Shown in pieces: positions 41,959 through 52,380 of a stretch of 52,488 nucleotides of DNA. The stretch spans positions 1 through 52,488 of the forward strand of contig NZ_JPSL02000033.1 in the NCBI RefSeq assembly GCF_000771745.2, written 5' to 3'. The number at the start of each line of letters is the position of its first letter. The first letter of the stretch is position 1. The notes beneath the pieces were generated by a model, which was not told the DNA's origin, ran no database searches, and worked only from the letters and a program-made list of their open reading frames with translations. A program made the translations under genes and the position numbers. Source of the DNA: Thermus filiformis (lineage in GTDB: Bacteria > Deinococcota > Deinococci > Deinococcales > Thermaceae).

Positions 41959-42618
41959 ATGCTTGGACTCCTCCAGACCGACCCCCTGGTCTTCCTTCTG
42001 GCTTTTGCCGCCCTGGTCTTTTCCCTGGTCCTGCACGAGCTGGGCCACGCCTACGCCGCCTACGCCTTCGGGGACGACACCGCCAGGCGCCAGGGCCGCC
42101 TGAGCCTGAACCCCCTGGTCCACCTGGACCCCATCGGGACCCTCCTCCTTCTTTTGGTGGGCTTCGGCTGGGCCAGGCCGGTGCCCATCAACCCCGCCCG
42201 CTTCCGCAACTACCGCCTGGGCCTCTTCGTGGTCTCGGTGGCGGGCATCGCGGTGAACCTCCTTTTGGCCGTGGTCTTCGCCCTCCTGGTCCGGCTCCTC
42301 TATGACCTGGACCCCGTGGGGGTGGTCCAGACCTTCCATCGCCTCGAGGCCACCCCCGGGGGGCTTCTGGCCCTGGGCTTCTACTTCGCCGCCAGCATCA
42401 ACCTGGTCCTGGCCGTCTTCAACCTCCTGCCCATCCCCCCTCTGGACGGGTCCAAAATCCTCCAGAGCCTCCTGCCCCTGGCCTGGCACCCCTTCCTCTG
42501 GCGCCTGGAGCAGTACGCTTGGCTCTCCTTCCTCCTCATCCTCACCGTTTTGCGGGGGCCCATCCAGGGGGTTTTGTCCTGGGCCAGGACTGAGTTCTTC
42601 CGCCTCCTTTTGGGGTAG
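41959..42618 (+). CDS. Site-2 protease-type zinc metalloprotease (M50)
   Basis: The product has 219 residues and a compact 5-6 TM core. The zinc motif is HELGH (H26, E27, H30) in [17 protein letters not shown]. The third ligand region is [11 protein letters not shown] (about 156-166), where the Asp completes the site. It belongs to the small Rv2869/SpoIVFB-like group without PDZ or CBS domains. These enzymes cut substrates within the membrane, often anti-sigma factors or signal-peptide remnants. No anti-sigma gene lies nearby, so the substrate is unknown. It is preceded by its inactive paralogue. Confidence 0.9.
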   Translation: MLGLLQTDPLVFLLAFAALVFSLVLHELGHAYAAYAFGDDTARRQGRLSLNPLVHLDPIGTLLLLLVGFGWARPVPINPARFRNYRLGLFVVSVAGIAVNLLLAVVFALLVRLLYDLDPVGVVQTFHRLEATPGGLLALGFYFAASINLVLAVFNLLPIPPLDGSKILQSLLPLAWHPFLWRLEQYAWLSFLLILTVLRGPIQGVLSWARTEFFRLLLG

Positions 42619-42619
42619 C

Positions 42620-42648
42620 TTGACAAAAATGGACCAAGGTGCTAGCCT
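42620..42648 (+). promoter_or_regulatory. Promoter of the DUF4870 gene
   Basis: A textbook arrangement: -35 TTGACA (42620-42625), 17-bp spacer, -10 TAGCCT (42643-42648), and ATG 9 nt later. The mRNA would be near-leaderless. Confidence 0.75.
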
Positions 42649-42657
42649 GGCCCCAAC

Positions 42658-43020
42658 ATGGAACCTAGCCCGCTGGTAGAGTCGGACAAGAACTGGGCCA
42701 TTGCCGCGCACCTGGCCCCCCTCTTGGGCTACTTCATCGCCATCGGGCAGATCCTCGCCCCCCTGGCCATCCTCCTCTTTGGCCCCAAGAGCGCCTTTGT
42801 CCAGGCCCACGCCAAGGAGTCCCTGAACGCCCAGATCAGCTACACCCTCTACGGGCTCGGCCTGTGGCTTCTGGCCATCACCGTGGTGGGGCTCGTCCTC
42901 GCGGTTCCCCTGGCCCTCGCCCTTGTGGTCCTGGTTCTTTGGAACATGGTGGCGGCGGCCCTGGCTGCGGGGCGGGGGGAGATGTACACTTACCGGTTCA
43001 TCTTCCGGCTCGTGGCCTAA
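42658..43020 (+). CDS. DUF4870 (Tic20-like) membrane protein
   Basis: The product has 120 residues with three or four TM helices. It begins with NWAIAAHLAPLLGYF, then LAPLAILLFGPKSAFVQAHAKESLNAQISY and ends with MYTYRFIFRLV. This pattern is that of DUF4870, a widespread small membrane family of unknown function. It has its own consensus promoter and is not in an operon with the proteases. The stop overlaps the convergent nfo gene by 4 bp. Confidence 0.85.
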   Translation: MEPSPLVESDKNWAIAAHLAPLLGYFIAIGQILAPLAILLFGPKSAFVQAHAKESLNAQISYTLYGLGLWLLAITVVGLVLAVPLALALVVLVLWNMVAAALAAGRGEMYTYRFIFRLVA

Positions 43021-43826
43021 CTCTCCAGCCAGCCCCGCAGGACCCGCAGGTTGTGGGCGTCCTCCTCGAGGCCCCGGGGGGTCTCCAGGATGAAGACCTT
43101 GCCCTGGAGCCGTTCGTCCCGCACCACCTCCTTTAGGGCCTCCCCGATCTGGCCCTGGAGCAGGTGGGCGTGGTGGTCCACCCGGCTTCCGAAGGCCCCC
43201 ACGGAGTCGTTCAGGTGGATCACCGGAACCCGGTCCAGACCCACCACCCGGTCCAGCTCCCCGATGACCCCCCTAGGGTCCTGGTGCAGGGGGTAGCCGG
43301 CGCTGAAGGCGTGGCAGGTGTCAAAGCAGACCCCGAAGGGGGTGTCCTCCAGGAGGTAGGCCAGCTCCTCCAGCCTCGAGCCCACCTTCTCCCCGCCCCC
43401 GGCGGTGTTCTCCAAAAGGAGGAGGGGCTTCCTCCTCACCCCCGCCAGGCGCAGGGCCCGGAGCGCCCCTTCCTTCACCCGCTCGGGAGAGCCGGAGCCC
43501 GGGTGGACGACCACGTACTCCAGGCCCAGGGCCTGGGCCTTTTCCAGGTCGTCGGCCAGGCTCATCACGCTCTTCTCCCAAAGCTCCCCCTCCGCCCCCA
43601 GGTTCACCAGGTACGAGGCGTGGATGACCCCGGGGAGTTCTCCGGCGTTCTCCCGCAGGGCGCGGAAGTTCTCCACCTCCGAGGGGGAAAGGGGGCGGGT
43701 CCGCCAGCTCCTTGGGCTTTTGGCGAAGATCTGAAAGGCGGTGAGCCCCAAGGCCAAAGCCTCCTCCACCGCCCCCGCCACCCCCTTCTTTCCGGCGATG
43801 GACAGATGGAACCCATACCGGATCAT
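43017..43826 (-). CDS. nfo: Endonuclease IV (AP endonuclease)
   Basis: The product has 269 residues. It cleaves DNA 5' to abasic sites in base-excision repair, using three zinc ions in a TIM barrel. Zinc-ligand motifs are visible: [42 protein letters not shown] and [13 protein letters not shown], and the final FILETP. The start overlaps the rlpA stop (ATGA), so the two are co-transcribed although functionally unrelated. Confidence 0.95.
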   Translation of the reverse strand: MIRYGFHLSIAGKKGVAGAVEEALALGLTAFQIFAKSPRSWRTRPLSPSEVENFRALRENAGELPGVIHASYLVNLGAEGELWEKSVMSLADDLEKAQALGLEYVVVHPGSGSPERVKEGALRALRLAGVRRKPLLLLENTAGGGEKVGSRLEELAYLLEDTPFGVCFDTCHAFSAGYPLHQDPRGVIGELDRVVGLDRVPVIHLNDSVGAFGSRVDHHAHLLQGQIGEALKEVVRDERLQGKVFILETPRGLEEDAHNLRVLRGWLES

Positions 43827-44311
43827 TCCACTACCTCCAGCCGCACGGGGGTGGCGGAGAGGGCCCCGATGGCCCGGGCGGCGGCATAGGAGAGGTCAAT
43901 CACGTACCGCCCTCCGAAGGGCCCCCGGTCGTTGATGCGCACCACCACGCTCTTTCCGTTTTTCAGGTTGGTGACCCGCACCCGGGTGCCGAAGGGGAGG
44001 CGGGGGTGGGCGGCGGTGAGGGCGTGCATGTCGTAGACCTCCCCGCTGGCGGTCTTTTTCCCGTGGAAGCCGGGGCCGTACCAGACGGCGAGCCCCTCCT
44101 CGGCCCATCCCTGGCCCTTCGCCGAGGGGGCCACCCGGAGGACCTGGCCCGGGTGGATCAGGTCCGAGGTGAGGCCGTTCAGCCGCTTGAGCTCGGTCAC
44201 GCTCAGGCCGTGGGCCCGGGCGATGCGGAAGAGGGTGTCCCCCTTTTGGACCGTGTAGGTCTGGGCCAGGGCGGGGAGGGCCAGGAAAAGGGCAAGGAGG
44301 AGGGGGTTCAT
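43823..44311 (-). CDS. Secreted LysM-RlpA protein (septal peptidoglycan protein)
   Basis: The product has 162 residues. A signal peptide (1-17, [17 protein letters not shown]) without lipobox is followed by one LysM (about 18-61, [20 protein letters not shown]) and a double-psi beta-barrel of the RlpA type (about 70-162, with [20 protein letters not shown] and [18 protein letters not shown]). RlpA proteins bind or cleave denuded glycan strands at the septum. A LysM instead of the SPOR domain is the targeting module here. ATG 44311 has GAAGGAG upstream. Confidence 0.9.
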   Translation of the reverse strand: MNPLLLALFLALPALAQTYTVQKGDTLFRIARAHGLSVTELKRLNGLTSDLIHPGQVLRVAPSAKGQGWAEEGLAVWYGPGFHGKKTASGEVYDMHALTAAHPRLPFGTRVRVTNLKNGKSVVVRINDRGPFGGRYVIDLSYAAARAIGALSATPVRLEVVE

Positions 44312-44342
44312 GCTCCTTCGCACGCGTGCTCCCGCCAGAGGT

Positions 44343-44358
44343 CCAAGCTGGGGTGGGG

Positions 44359-44361
<3 letters not shown>
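44343..44361 (-). repeat. TGA-NN-CCACCCC element, half copy after the M24 gene
   Basis: On the minus strand the M24 peptidase stop codon TGA (44361-44359) is followed by CC and CCACCCCAGCTTGG, identical over 14 nt to the left arm of the copy at 38596. The right arm is absent. Confidence 0.65.
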
Positions 44362-45399
<1,038 letters not shown>

Positions 45400-45406
45400 G
45401 CCCAAG

Positions 45407-45412
45407 AGCTTA
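45407..45412 (-). promoter_or_regulatory. -10 element of the M24 peptidase gene
   Basis: TAAGCT on the minus strand, 7 nt before GTG 45399, indicates a leaderless transcript separate from ileS. Confidence 0.45.
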
Positions 45413-45448
45413 CCACACCCCCTTAGGGCTTCCCGATGCGGGCGCCTC

Positions 45449-45494
45449 TGATACCACCCCATCCTGGCTTGCGCCAGGATGGGGGCCCCGGTAA
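45449..45494 (+). repeat. Palindromic TGA-NN-CCACCCC element, copy 4 (full length)
   Basis: TGA (45449-45451), TA, CCACCCCATCCTGGC, loop TTGC, then GCCAGGATGGGG and GGCCCCGGTAA. The stem is a perfect 12 bp (45457-45468 with 45473-45484). It lies between the ileS 3' end and the M24 gene. Here the TGA does not end any gene I can recognise. Confidence 0.88.
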
Positions 45495-45560
45495 GGCCTT
45501 TCCCGAGCTTCCTGACAGAGCCGCGTGTGCGAAGGAAACGGCAGAAAAGGGTATGAGGCC

Positions 45561-48500
45561 TCACGCTTTAGCCAGGTGGAAGCGCACCCGGCCCTCCTCG
45601 TCCTCCAGGAGGCTCTCGTACCCCCCTTCCTCGCCCTCCTCCAGGGCCACCGCCAGGACCTCCTCGGCGATGCGGTCTTGGAACCGCTTTAGGGCCTCCC
45701 GGTAGGCGCCTTCCGCCTGGTAGGCCACCCGGATGCGGTCGGAGACCTTGAGCCCCATCTCCTTCCGGGCCTGCTGCAGGTGGCGGACCAGGTCCCGGGC
45801 CAGGCCCTCGAGGCGGAGCTCCTCCGTGACCTCCACCTTAAGCGCGGCCACGTACCCCCGCTCCTCCAGCGCCACGTACCCCTCGGGGCTTTGCGCCTCC
45901 AGGAGGACCTCCTCGGGCAAAAGCCGCAGGGGGCCGGCCTCGAGGGCCACCTCCACCTCCTCCCCCTTCAGCACCTTCCGGGCCACCTCCTGGGGGTCCA
46001 GCCCCTCCAGGGCCTTTCGGATGGCAGGCAGGAGCTTCCCGTACTTCTTCCCGAGGAGCTTCAGGTTGGGCAGGACCCGGTAGGAGAGGACCTCCTCCCC
46101 CGGCTCCAGCACCCGGGCCTCCTTCACGTTCAGCTCGTCCTTGATCTCCTCCAGGAAGTGCCTGAGCCCCTGCCGCTCCTCCTCGCCCGGGGCGGTGAGG
46201 AGGAGAAGGGGGAGGGGGGTGCGGGTCTTGACCCCGCTCTTGGCCCGGGCCGCGCGGGCCAGGTCCACCACCTTAAGCACCGCCCGCATCCAGAGGAGGA
46301 GCCGCTCGTCCTTGAGGGCGGGCTCCGGCTTGGGCCAGTCCGCCAGGTGCACGGAGAGGGGGGCGGTTTCGTCCACGCTCCGGACCAGGTTCTGCCAGAG
46401 GGCCTCCGCCAGGAAGGGGGTAAAGGGGGCCAGGAGGAGGGCCAGCTGGACCAGGGCCTCCCACAAGGTGGCGTAGGCCGCCTCCCGGTCCAGGGCGTCC
46501 TCGTTCTTCCAGAAGCGGCGGCGGTTGCGGCGGATGTACCACTGGGACAGGTCCTCCACCACGAAGTCCCGGATGGCGCGGGCGCTGGTGGTGGGGTCGT
46601 AGGCCTCGAGGGCCTCCGTCACCTGCTCCGTCAGCTCCTGGAGCCGGGCCAGAAGCCACCGGTCCATCTCGGGCCGGCGTTCGGGGGCGGGGCGGTTTTT
46701 CAGGTCGGGCCGGTCCAGGTTGGCGTAGGTGACAAAGAAGCTGTACACGTTCCAGAGGGTGAGGAAGTGGTCCCGCACCACCTCCCGCACCAGATTGGGC
46801 CCGAAGCGGCGGTCGGCCTCCGGCGGAGCGGAGACGTAGATGTACCACCGGAGGGCGTCCGCCCCGAAGGTCTTTAGGATGTCCCAGGGGTCCACCACGT
46901 TCCCCTTGGACTTGGACATCTTCTGCCCCTTCTCGTCCAGGATGAGGCCGTGGCAGATCACGTTCTTGAAGGCGATGGAGCCGAAGAGGAGGACCCCCAG
47001 CTGGTGGAGGGAGTTGAACCAGCCCCGGGTCTGGTCAATCCCCTCGGAGATGAAGTCGGCGGGGAAGCTTTTCTTAAACTCCTCCTGGTTTTCCAGGGGG
47101 TAGTGCAAGGAGGCGAAGGGCATGGCCCCTGAGTCGTACCAGACGTCAATCACGTAGGGCACCCGGCGCATCACCCCGCCGCAGGCGCAGGCCAGCTCCA
47201 CCCGGTCCACGTGGGGCCGGTGGGGGTCAAAGGGCTCGGGGAGGGGGGAGAGGGCCCGCTCCCGAAGCTCCTGGAAGCTCCCGATGGCCTCCTCCTTGCC
47301 ACAGGCCTCGCAGACCCAGATGGGCAGCGGCGTCCCCCAGTAGCGGTTGCGGCTTAGGGCCCAGTCCACCAGGTTCCTCAGCCACTCCCCGTACCGCCCC
47401 TCCTTGATGTGGGGGGGAACCCAGTTGATCTCCTGGTTCTTCCGGAGAAGCTCCTCCTTGAAGGCGGTGTTCCGGATGAACCAGGTCTCGGTGGCGTAGT
47501 ACATGAGCGGGGTGGAGCAGCGCCAGCAGTGGGGGTAGCTGTGGAGGACCTGCTCCTCCTTGAAGAGGAGGCCCCGCTCGCGCAGGTCCTTGAGGATGGC
47601 CCGGTTGGCCTCCCGGAAGAAGAGGCCTTGGAAGGGCTCCACCAGGAGCCGGCCCTCCTCGTCCACCGTCTTCAGGAGGGGGAGGCCGTAGGCCCTGGCG
47701 GTCTCCAGGTCCTCGGCGCCGAAGGCGGGGGCCTGGTGGACGATGCCCGTCCCGTCCTCCCGGCTCACGTACTCGGCCAGGACCACGAAGTACCCCTTCT
47801 CCACCGCCTGGGGATAGGGGGGCTCGTAGGCAAGGCCCTCCAGCTCCTTACCGGAGAAGGTCTTGAGAACGGGGGCCTCCTCGCCGAGGAGCCTCCTCCC
47901 GAGCCCCTCCTCCAGGATCAGGACTTCGTTCCCCACCTGGAAGGCGGCATAGGTGTAGTCGGGGTGGACCGCCGCCGCCAGGTTGCCGGGAAGGGTCCAG
48001 GGGGTGGTGGTCCAGACCAGGAGGCTCGCCCGTTCCAGCCCCAGCCTCCCGGGCTCCTTCAGGGGGAGGCGCACGTAGACCGAGGGGTCGTGGATCTCCT
48101 TGTACCCCAGGGCGAGCTCGTGGGAGGAGAGGGGGGTGCCGCAGCGGGGGCAGTAGGGGACCACCTTGTGGTCCCGGTAGAGGAGGCCCCGGTCAAAGAG
48201 GGTCTTCAGGCTCCACCAGATGCTCTCAATGTAGGAGGGCTGGAGGGTGGCGTAGGCGTTTTCCAGGTCCACCCAGTACCCGATCCTCTCCGTGAAGGCC
48301 TCCCACTCCTTCTCGTAGGTGAAGACCGACTCCCGGCAGGCCTGGTTGAAGCGCTCTATGCCGTAGGCCTCGATCTCCTTCTTGCTTTTCAGGCCCAGCT
48401 TTTTTTCCACCTCGAGCTCCACGGGAAGCCCGTGGGTGTCCCAGCCCGCCCGCCGGGGCACGTGGTAGCCCTGCATGGTCTTGAACCGGGGGAAGAGGTC

Positions 48501-48692
48501 CTTGTAGCTGCGGGCCTGGGCGTGGCCCACGTGGGGGAGGCCGTTGGCCGTGGGGGGGCCCTCGTAGACGGTGTAGCGGGGGCCGCCCTCCCGGTTCTTC
48601 ACGCTCTTCTCAAAGATCCGGTTCTCCTTCCAGAAGCGCAGGACCTCCTCTTCCAGTTCGGTAAACCTCGGCTCGCCGACCTCCTTGAACAT
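45561..48692 (-). CDS. ileS: Isoleucyl-tRNA synthetase
   Basis: The product has 1043 residues, the same length as the structurally known T. thermophilus enzyme. It charges tRNA-Ile and edits valine. HVGH in GLPHVGHAQ (about 54) and KMSKSKGN are the ATP motifs. The CP1 editing domain has [13 protein letters not shown] and [15 protein letters not shown]. Zinc-type motifs CPRCGT and CEACG are visible. The C-terminal anticodon-binding domain is of the long, eukaryote-like IleRS type. The open frame continues upstream into the T-box, but ATG 48692 with GGAGGTG and the known N-terminus MFKEVGEP decide the start. Confidence 0.97.
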   Translation of the reverse strand: MFKEVGEPRFTELEEEVLRFWKENRIFEKSVKNREGGPRYTVYEGPPTANGLPHVGHAQARSYKDLFPRFKTMQGYHVPRRAGWDTHGLPVELEVEKKLGLKSKKEIEAYGIERFNQACRESVFTYEKEWEAFTERIGYWVDLENAYATLQPSYIESIWWSLKTLFDRGLLYRDHKVVPYCPRCGTPLSSHELALGYKEIHDPSVYVRLPLKEPGRLGLERASLLVWTTTPWTLPGNLAAAVHPDYTYAAFQVGNEVLILEEGLGRRLLGEEAPVLKTFSGKELEGLAYEPPYPQAVEKGYFVVLAEYVSREDGTGIVHQAPAFGAEDLETARAYGLPLLKTVDEEGRLLVEPFQGLFFREANRAILKDLRERGLLFKEEQVLHSYPHCWRCSTPLMYYATETWFIRNTAFKEELLRKNQEINWVPPHIKEGRYGEWLRNLVDWALSRNRYWGTPLPIWVCEACGKEEAIGSFQELRERALSPLPEPFDPHRPHVDRVELACACGGVMRRVPYVIDVWYDSGAMPFASLHYPLENQEEFKKSFPADFISEGIDQTRGWFNSLHQLGVLLFGSIAFKNVICHGLILDEKGQKMSKSKGNVVDPWDILKTFGADALRWYIYVSAPPEADRRFGPNLVREVVRDHFLTLWNVYSFFVTYANLDRPDLKNRPAPERRPEMDRWLLARLQELTEQVTEALEAYDPTTSARAIRDFVVEDLSQWYIRRNRRRFWKNEDALDREAAYATLWEALVQLALLLAPFTPFLAEALWQNLVRSVDETAPLSVHLADWPKPEPALKDERLLLWMRAVLKVVDLARAARAKSGVKTRTPLPLLLLTAPGEEERQGLRHFLEEIKDELNVKEARVLEPGEEVLSYRVLPNLKLLGKKYGKLLPAIRKALEGLDPQEVARKVLKGEEVEVALEAGPLRLLPEEVLLEAQSPEGYVALEERGYVAALKVEVTEELRLEGLARDLVRHLQQARKEMGLKVSDRIRVAYQAEGAYREALKRFQDRIAEEVLAVALEEGEEGGYESLLEDEEGRVRFHLAKA

Positions 48693-48703
48693 CCGCCACC
48701 TCC

Positions 48704-48948
48704 AAGAAAAACGCCCGCGCAGGACGCGCGGACGAGGCCAGACCCCGCGGTACCACCGCGCTTCGTGGGGGGGTTCCCACGCCCTCGTTGGGCGCTGTGA
48801 CGGGCGCACCCGGCGGGCATTACTCGGGGGCTTCCCTTTCCTCCCGCGGCTCCCGGGGCGATCTTCGGCCCGCCCGTTGCCGCCGGGCTCGCACCCTCCC
48901 CGGCTCGCTGCGTGGGCGTGCGGGCGTACTCCTCCCCGGTCCGGCGCC
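48704..48948 (-). ncRNA. T-box leader of ileS (isoleucine, specifier AUC)
   Basis: On the minus strand, Stem I pairs CCGGGG with CCCCGG and GCCCGC with GCGGGC around a specifier loop with AGTA on one side and GAAGATC on the other. The specifier is ATC (48862-48860), an Ile codon. The T-box core GGTGGTACCGCG (48757-48746) follows. A terminator hairpin CCGCGC/GCGCGG with TTTTT ends the leader (48731-48707). Uncharged tRNA-Ile should therefore prevent termination before ileS. Confidence 0.92.
48707..48731 (-). terminator. T-box terminator upstream of ileS
   Basis: CCGCGC, loop GTCCT, GCGCGG, GC, then GTTTTT on the minus strand, 15 nt before the ileS start. It is one of the few hairpins in the window with a true U-tract, as expected for a regulated intrinsic terminator. 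Confidence 0.85.
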
Positions 48949-48978
48949 TTTACACTTCCAGGCCCCAGGGGGTATAAT
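48949..48978. promoter_or_regulatory. Overlapping divergent promoters, ileS leader and tal region
   Basis: Plus strand: TTTACA (48949-48954), 18 bp, TATAAT (48973-48978), a strong promoter about 120 bp before tal. Minus strand: the complement of the + strand -35 is TGTAAA (48954-48949), a -10 that places the start near 48942, exactly where the T-box structure begins. One 30-bp block therefore serves both directions. Confidence 0.6.
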
Positions 48979-49037
48979 CCGCCCTTGGCGGCCCTGGGGC
49001 CATCTTACGCCGAGGAGGCCCGCCCTCGCAAGCGCGC

Positions 49038-49067
49038 TTGACACCCCTCGGGGCCTCCTTCTAAGCT
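49038..49067 (+). promoter_or_regulatory. Proximal promoter of tal-rho
   Basis: TTGACA (49038-49043), 18 bp, TAAGCT (49062-49067), with the start about 24 nt before the tal ATG and an AAAGGAG ribosome-binding site between. It is the second + strand promoter in front of tal. Confidence 0.7.
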
Positions 49068-49097
49068 GAGAACAAAGTCCCCCCAAAGGAGCTCGGC

Positions 49098-49742
49098 ATG
49101 GAGCTTTATCTGGATACTGCAAACCTGACGGAAATACGCGAGATCGCTTCCTGGGGCGTCCTCTCCGGGGTGACCACCAACCCCAGCCTCATCGCCAAGG
49201 AGGGGCGGCCCTTTGAGGAGACCATACGGGAGATCTGCCGGGTGGTCCAGGGGCCGGTCTCCGCCGAGGTGACGGCCCTCGAGGCCCCCGCCATGGTGGA
49301 GCAGGGCAGGCGGCTTGCCGCCTTGGACGAGCACGTGGTGGTCAAGCTCCCCACCACCCAGGAGGGGCTCAAGGCCTGTAAGGTCCTCTCCTCCGAGGGG
49401 ATCCCGGTGAACATGACCCTGATCTTCTCGGCCAACCAGGCCCTCCTGGCCGCCCGGGCAGGGGCCCGGTACCTCTCGCCCTTCCTGGGCCGGGTGGACG
49501 ACATCTCCTGGGACGGGACGGAGCTCCTCCGGGAGATCGTGGAGATCGTTCAGATCCACGACCTGCCCGTCCGGGTCATCGCCGCCTCCATCCGCCACCC
49601 CCGGCACGTCACGGAGGCGGCCCTCCTGGGGGCGGACATCGCCACCATGCCCTACGCGGTCTTCAAGCAGCTGCTCAACCACCCCCTCACGGAGATCGGC
49701 CTGAAGCGCTTCATGGAAGACTGGGAGAAGGCGAAGCTATGA
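49098..49742 (+). CDS. tal: Transaldolase (short, FSA-like subfamily)
   Basis: The product has 214 residues. It has the [10 protein letters not shown] start, [17 protein letters not shown] and the Schiff-base lysine K83 in [26 protein letters not shown] and [13 protein letters not shown] are further family blocks. Short transaldolases of this kind (TalC/MipB) transfer dihydroxyacetone units in the non-oxidative pentose phosphate pathway; fructose-6-phosphate aldolase is a close alternative. RBS AAAGGAG lies before the ATG. The stop overlaps rho (ATGA). Confidence 0.92.
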   Translation: MELYLDTANLTEIREIASWGVLSGVTTNPSLIAKEGRPFEETIREICRVVQGPVSAEVTALEAPAMVEQGRRLAALDEHVVVKLPTTQEGLKACKVLSSEGIPVNMTLIFSANQALLAARAGARYLSPFLGRVDDISWDGTELLREIVEIVQIHDLPVRVIAASIRHPRHVTEAALLGADIATMPYAVFKQLLNHPLTEIGLKRFMEDWEKAKL

Positions 49743-51019
49743 GGAAGAAAGCGGAAGCCCAAGCCACCCCCCTGTCCTACCAGGACCTGGCGAGCAAGAT
49801 CCTGCCCGAGCTCCACCTCCTGGCCCAGGAAGCGGGGATAGAAGGGTACCGGCGGATGAAGAAGGACCAGCTCATCATGGCCCTCCTGGAGCGGCAGACC
49901 CAGGGGGAGGGGCTGGTCTTGGTTAAGGGGTACCTGGAGATCAGCCCGGACGGGTACGGCTTCTTGAACGAGAGCCTGTACAACCTCGAGGGCCGCACCG
50001 CCATCGTCTCCGCCGGGCTGATCAAGCAGTACGCCTTGAGGAGCGGGGACTACGTCATGGGCCGGGCCCGTCCCCCCCGGGAGAGCGAGCGCTACGCCAC
50101 CTTGGTCAAGGTGGAGTCGGTGAACGACCTGGACCCCGAGGCGGCCAAAAGCCGCCCCCGGTTTGACGAGCTCATCCCCCAGTTCCCCGACCGGCAGATC
50201 AAGCTGGAGACCACCCCGGACGAGCTCTCCACCCGGGTCATAGACCTCCTCGCTCCCATCGGCCGGGGCCAGCGGGGCCTCATCGTGGCCCCGCCCAAGG
50301 CGGGGAAGACCACCCTCCTCAAGAAGATCGCCAACGCCGTCCTCAAGAACGAGCCCGACATCAAGGTCATCGTCCTCCTCATAGACGAGCGCCCCGAGGA
50401 GGTGACCGACTTCCGGGAGAGCGTCCACGGGGCCGAGGTCATCGCCAGCACCTTTGACGAGCCGCCCCAGAACCACATCCGGGTGGCGGAGTTCGTCCAC
50501 GAGCGGGCCAAGCGCATCGTGGAGGAGGGGGGGCACGTGATGATCCTCCTGGACTCCATCACCCGCCTGGCCCGGGCCAACAACCTGGTGACCCCCCCCA
50601 CGGGAAGAACCCTCTCGGGCGGCCTGGACTCGGCGGCCCTCTACTTCCCCAAGCGCTTCCTGGGGGCGGCCCGGAACATCCGGGGCGGGGGGAGCCTCAC
50701 CATTTTGGCCACCGCCCTTGTGGAGACGGGAAGCCGCATGGACGACGTGATCTTTGAGGAGTTCAAGGGCACGGGCAACATGGAGCTCCACCTCTCCCGC
50801 CGCCTCGAGGAGCGCCGCATCTTCCCGGCCATAGACATCCTCAAGTCCGGGACCCGGCGGGAGGAGCTCCTTCTGGGGGAGGAGGTCATCCACAAGATGT
50901 GGCTCCTCCGCAAGGTCCTGGCGGACATGGATCCCGCCGAGGCCATGGAGATGCTCCTCGCCCGCCTGGGCCGCACCAAGAGCAACAAGGAGTTTCTGGC
51001 CTCTCTGGCGGCCCGCTGA
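49739..51019 (+). CDS. rho: Transcription termination factor Rho
   Basis: The product has 426 residues. The N-terminal helix bundle and RNA-binding OB fold (about 60-130, [19 protein letters not shown]) lead to the hexameric ATPase with Walker [15 protein letters not shown] (about 184), [16 protein letters not shown] and the Q/R loops ([26 protein letters not shown] region). There is no large insertion. It is translationally coupled to tal. Many hairpins in this genome lack U-tracts, so Rho may carry much of the termination load. Confidence 0.97.
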   Translation: MRKKAEAQATPLSYQDLASKILPELHLLAQEAGIEGYRRMKKDQLIMALLERQTQGEGLVLVKGYLEISPDGYGFLNESLYNLEGRTAIVSAGLIKQYALRSGDYVMGRARPPRESERYATLVKVESVNDLDPEAAKSRPRFDELIPQFPDRQIKLETTPDELSTRVIDLLAPIGRGQRGLIVAPPKAGKTTLLKKIANAVLKNEPDIKVIVLLIDERPEEVTDFRESVHGAEVIASTFDEPPQNHIRVAEFVHERAKRIVEEGGHVMILLDSITRLARANNLVTPPTGRTLSGGLDSAALYFPKRFLGAARNIRGGGSLTILATALVETGSRMDDVIFEEFKGTGNMELHLSRRLEERRIFPAIDILKSGTRREELLLGEEVIHKMWLLRKVLADMDPAEAMEMLLARLGRTKSNKEFLASLAAR

Positions 51020-51054
51020 CCCCACCCCGGTTGGGTCCAGGCCAGGCTGGGGTC
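51017..51054 (+). repeat. Degenerate TGA-NN-CCACCCC hairpin after rho
   Basis: The rho stop codon TGA (51017-51019) is followed by CC, CCACCCC and, 18 nt later, GGCCAGGCTGGGG, close to the right arm of copy 1. GACCCCA (51018-51024) pairs with TGGGGTC (51048-51054), then TTGCCC follows. It probably acts as the tal-rho terminator. Confidence 0.6.
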
Positions 51055-51079
51055 TTGCCCTTCCCCGGGGCGGACCTGG

Positions 51080-51085
51080 TATAAT
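51080..51085 (+). promoter_or_regulatory. Promoter of the M23 peptidase gene
   Basis: TATAAT preceded by CTGG, about 40 bp before the start codon. A weak TTGCCC lies 19 bp upstream of it. This is a leadered transcript with a normal ribosome-binding site (GGAGGTG, 51114-51120). Confidence 0.65.
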
Positions 51086-51125
51086 CCCCCCCGGGAGTTA
51101 GGAAGGCCCTTTTGGAGGTGCGGGT

Positions 51126-52292
51126 TTGAAAAAGGACTGGATGGGGGTTTTTCTAGCGGGCGCGATCGTGAACCTGCCCCTGGCCCCGCCCCTCTTACCC
51201 CAGCAGGAGGTTGTGGTGGAGCGGCCCGCCCAGAAGGGCTGGGTCCTCTACCGGGTCAAACCCGGGGACACGCTTTCGGGCATTGCCAGCCGGTACGGGG
51301 TGGACGTGCGGGCCATCCGTTGGTCCAGCGGCCTTTCCTCCGACCGGCTCCAGGTGGGCCAGGAGCTCAAGATCCCCCTTACCGCTTACGAGGAGCGCCC
51401 GCCCCGGATCCCCCCGGGGGTGGTGGCCCACCGGGTGCGGCCGGGGGAGACCCTGGCCCTTTTGGCCAGCCGGTACGGGGTGGACCTTCTGGACCTGGTC
51501 TCGGCTAACCCGGGTCTGGAGAGCCTGGACCGCCTGCCGGAGGGGAGCACCCTGTACATCCCCAAGGAGCGGAAGGGGCTTTTGGTGGAGCTGGCCAAGG
51601 GCCAGACCCTGGTGGACTTGGCGGCGCGCTTCGGCCTTTCTCCCGTGGAGGTGGCCCGGGCCAACGGGGTGAAGGACCCCTTAGAGGTGAAGCCGGGGGA
51701 CCTGGTCCTCTTGCCCGGCATCCAGGCCAAGACCACCTACCAGCGCCTTTTGGCCAAGCAGGAGGAGGAGCGGAAAGCCCGCCTCGAGGCCGAGCGCCGC
51801 CGCCAGGAGGAGCTGAGGCGCTTGGCTGAGGAGCGGGCGCGGCAGCAGGCCTTGGCCCGGCAGCAGGCCCAGGCCCAGCGGCCGGTGGTCCGCCGGGTGA
51901 GCTACCAGGAAGGGGGGATGCGCTGGCCCCTTTCCGGCGGCTTCCGCATCACCACCTACTTCGGCCAGCGGGGTGTCTTCCAGCGCTACCACACGGGGAT
52001 TGACCTGGCCGCCCCCTACGGCACGCCCATCTACGCGGCCAAGAGCGGCCAGGTGGAGGTGGCGGGCTGGAGCGGATGGGGGTACGGCCTCCACGTGGTC
52101 CTGGACCACGGGGGTGGGGTGGAGACCCTCTACGCCCACCTGTCCCGCCTCGCCGTCCGGCCGGGGGAGTGGGTGGAGGCCGGCCAGGTCATCGGCTACG
52201 TGGGCTCCACCGGCTGGTCCACCGGGCCTCACCTTCACTTTGAGGTCCGCGTGGGAGGGAGCCCCCGGAACCCCCTGGCCTACCTGCCCTGA
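51126..52292 (+). CDS. Triple-LysM M23 metalloendopeptidase
   Basis: The product has 388 residues, starting at TTG 51126 with GGAGGTG 5 nt upstream. A short hydrophobic N-terminus (about 6-24) exports it. Three LysM modules follow (about 43-88, 98-142 and 153-198), such as [19 protein letters not shown]. An Arg/Glu/Gln-rich coiled coil (about 205-257) comes next, then the LytM domain (about 268-388). The zinc ligands are intact: HTGID (H289, D293) and HLHFEV (H369, H371). It should cut peptidoglycan cross-links. It is the only complete M23 gene in the window; the EnvC-like one at 277 is broken. Confidence 0.94.
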   Translation: MKKDWMGVFLAGAIVNLPLAPPLLPQQEVVVERPAQKGWVLYRVKPGDTLSGIASRYGVDVRAIRWSSGLSSDRLQVGQELKIPLTAYEERPPRIPPGVVAHRVRPGETLALLASRYGVDLLDLVSANPGLESLDRLPEGSTLYIPKERKGLLVELAKGQTLVDLAARFGLSPVEVARANGVKDPLEVKPGDLVLLPGIQAKTTYQRLLAKQEEERKARLEAERRRQEELRRLAEERARQQALARQQAQAQRPVVRRVSYQEGGMRWPLSGGFRITTYFGQRGVFQRYHTGIDLAAPYGTPIYAAKSGQVEVAGWSGWGYGLHVVLDHGGGVETLYAHLSRLAVRPGEWVEAGQVIGYVGSTGWSTGPHLHFEVRVGGSPRNPLAYLP

Positions 52293-52325
52293 GACCCTGG
52301 CCAAGCGTTCCTAAGGCGCTTTTGC

Positions 52326-52359
52326 CCCCCGCAGGACCTTCGGCCTGCGGGGGCTTTTT
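52326..52359 (+). terminator. Terminator after the M23 peptidase
   Basis: CCCCCGCAGG (52326-52335), loop ACCTTCGG, CCTGCGGGGG (52344-52353), then CTTTTT. A strong intrinsic terminator, also 21 bp from the end of the convergent partial gene. Confidence 0.9.
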
Positions 52360-52380
52360 ATCCCACATTCCGCACCCCCT

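Noticed and set aside
48693-48809. A 39-codon N-terminal extension of ileS
   Set aside because: The region is the T-box antiterminator/terminator; the known protein starts at MFKEVGEP.
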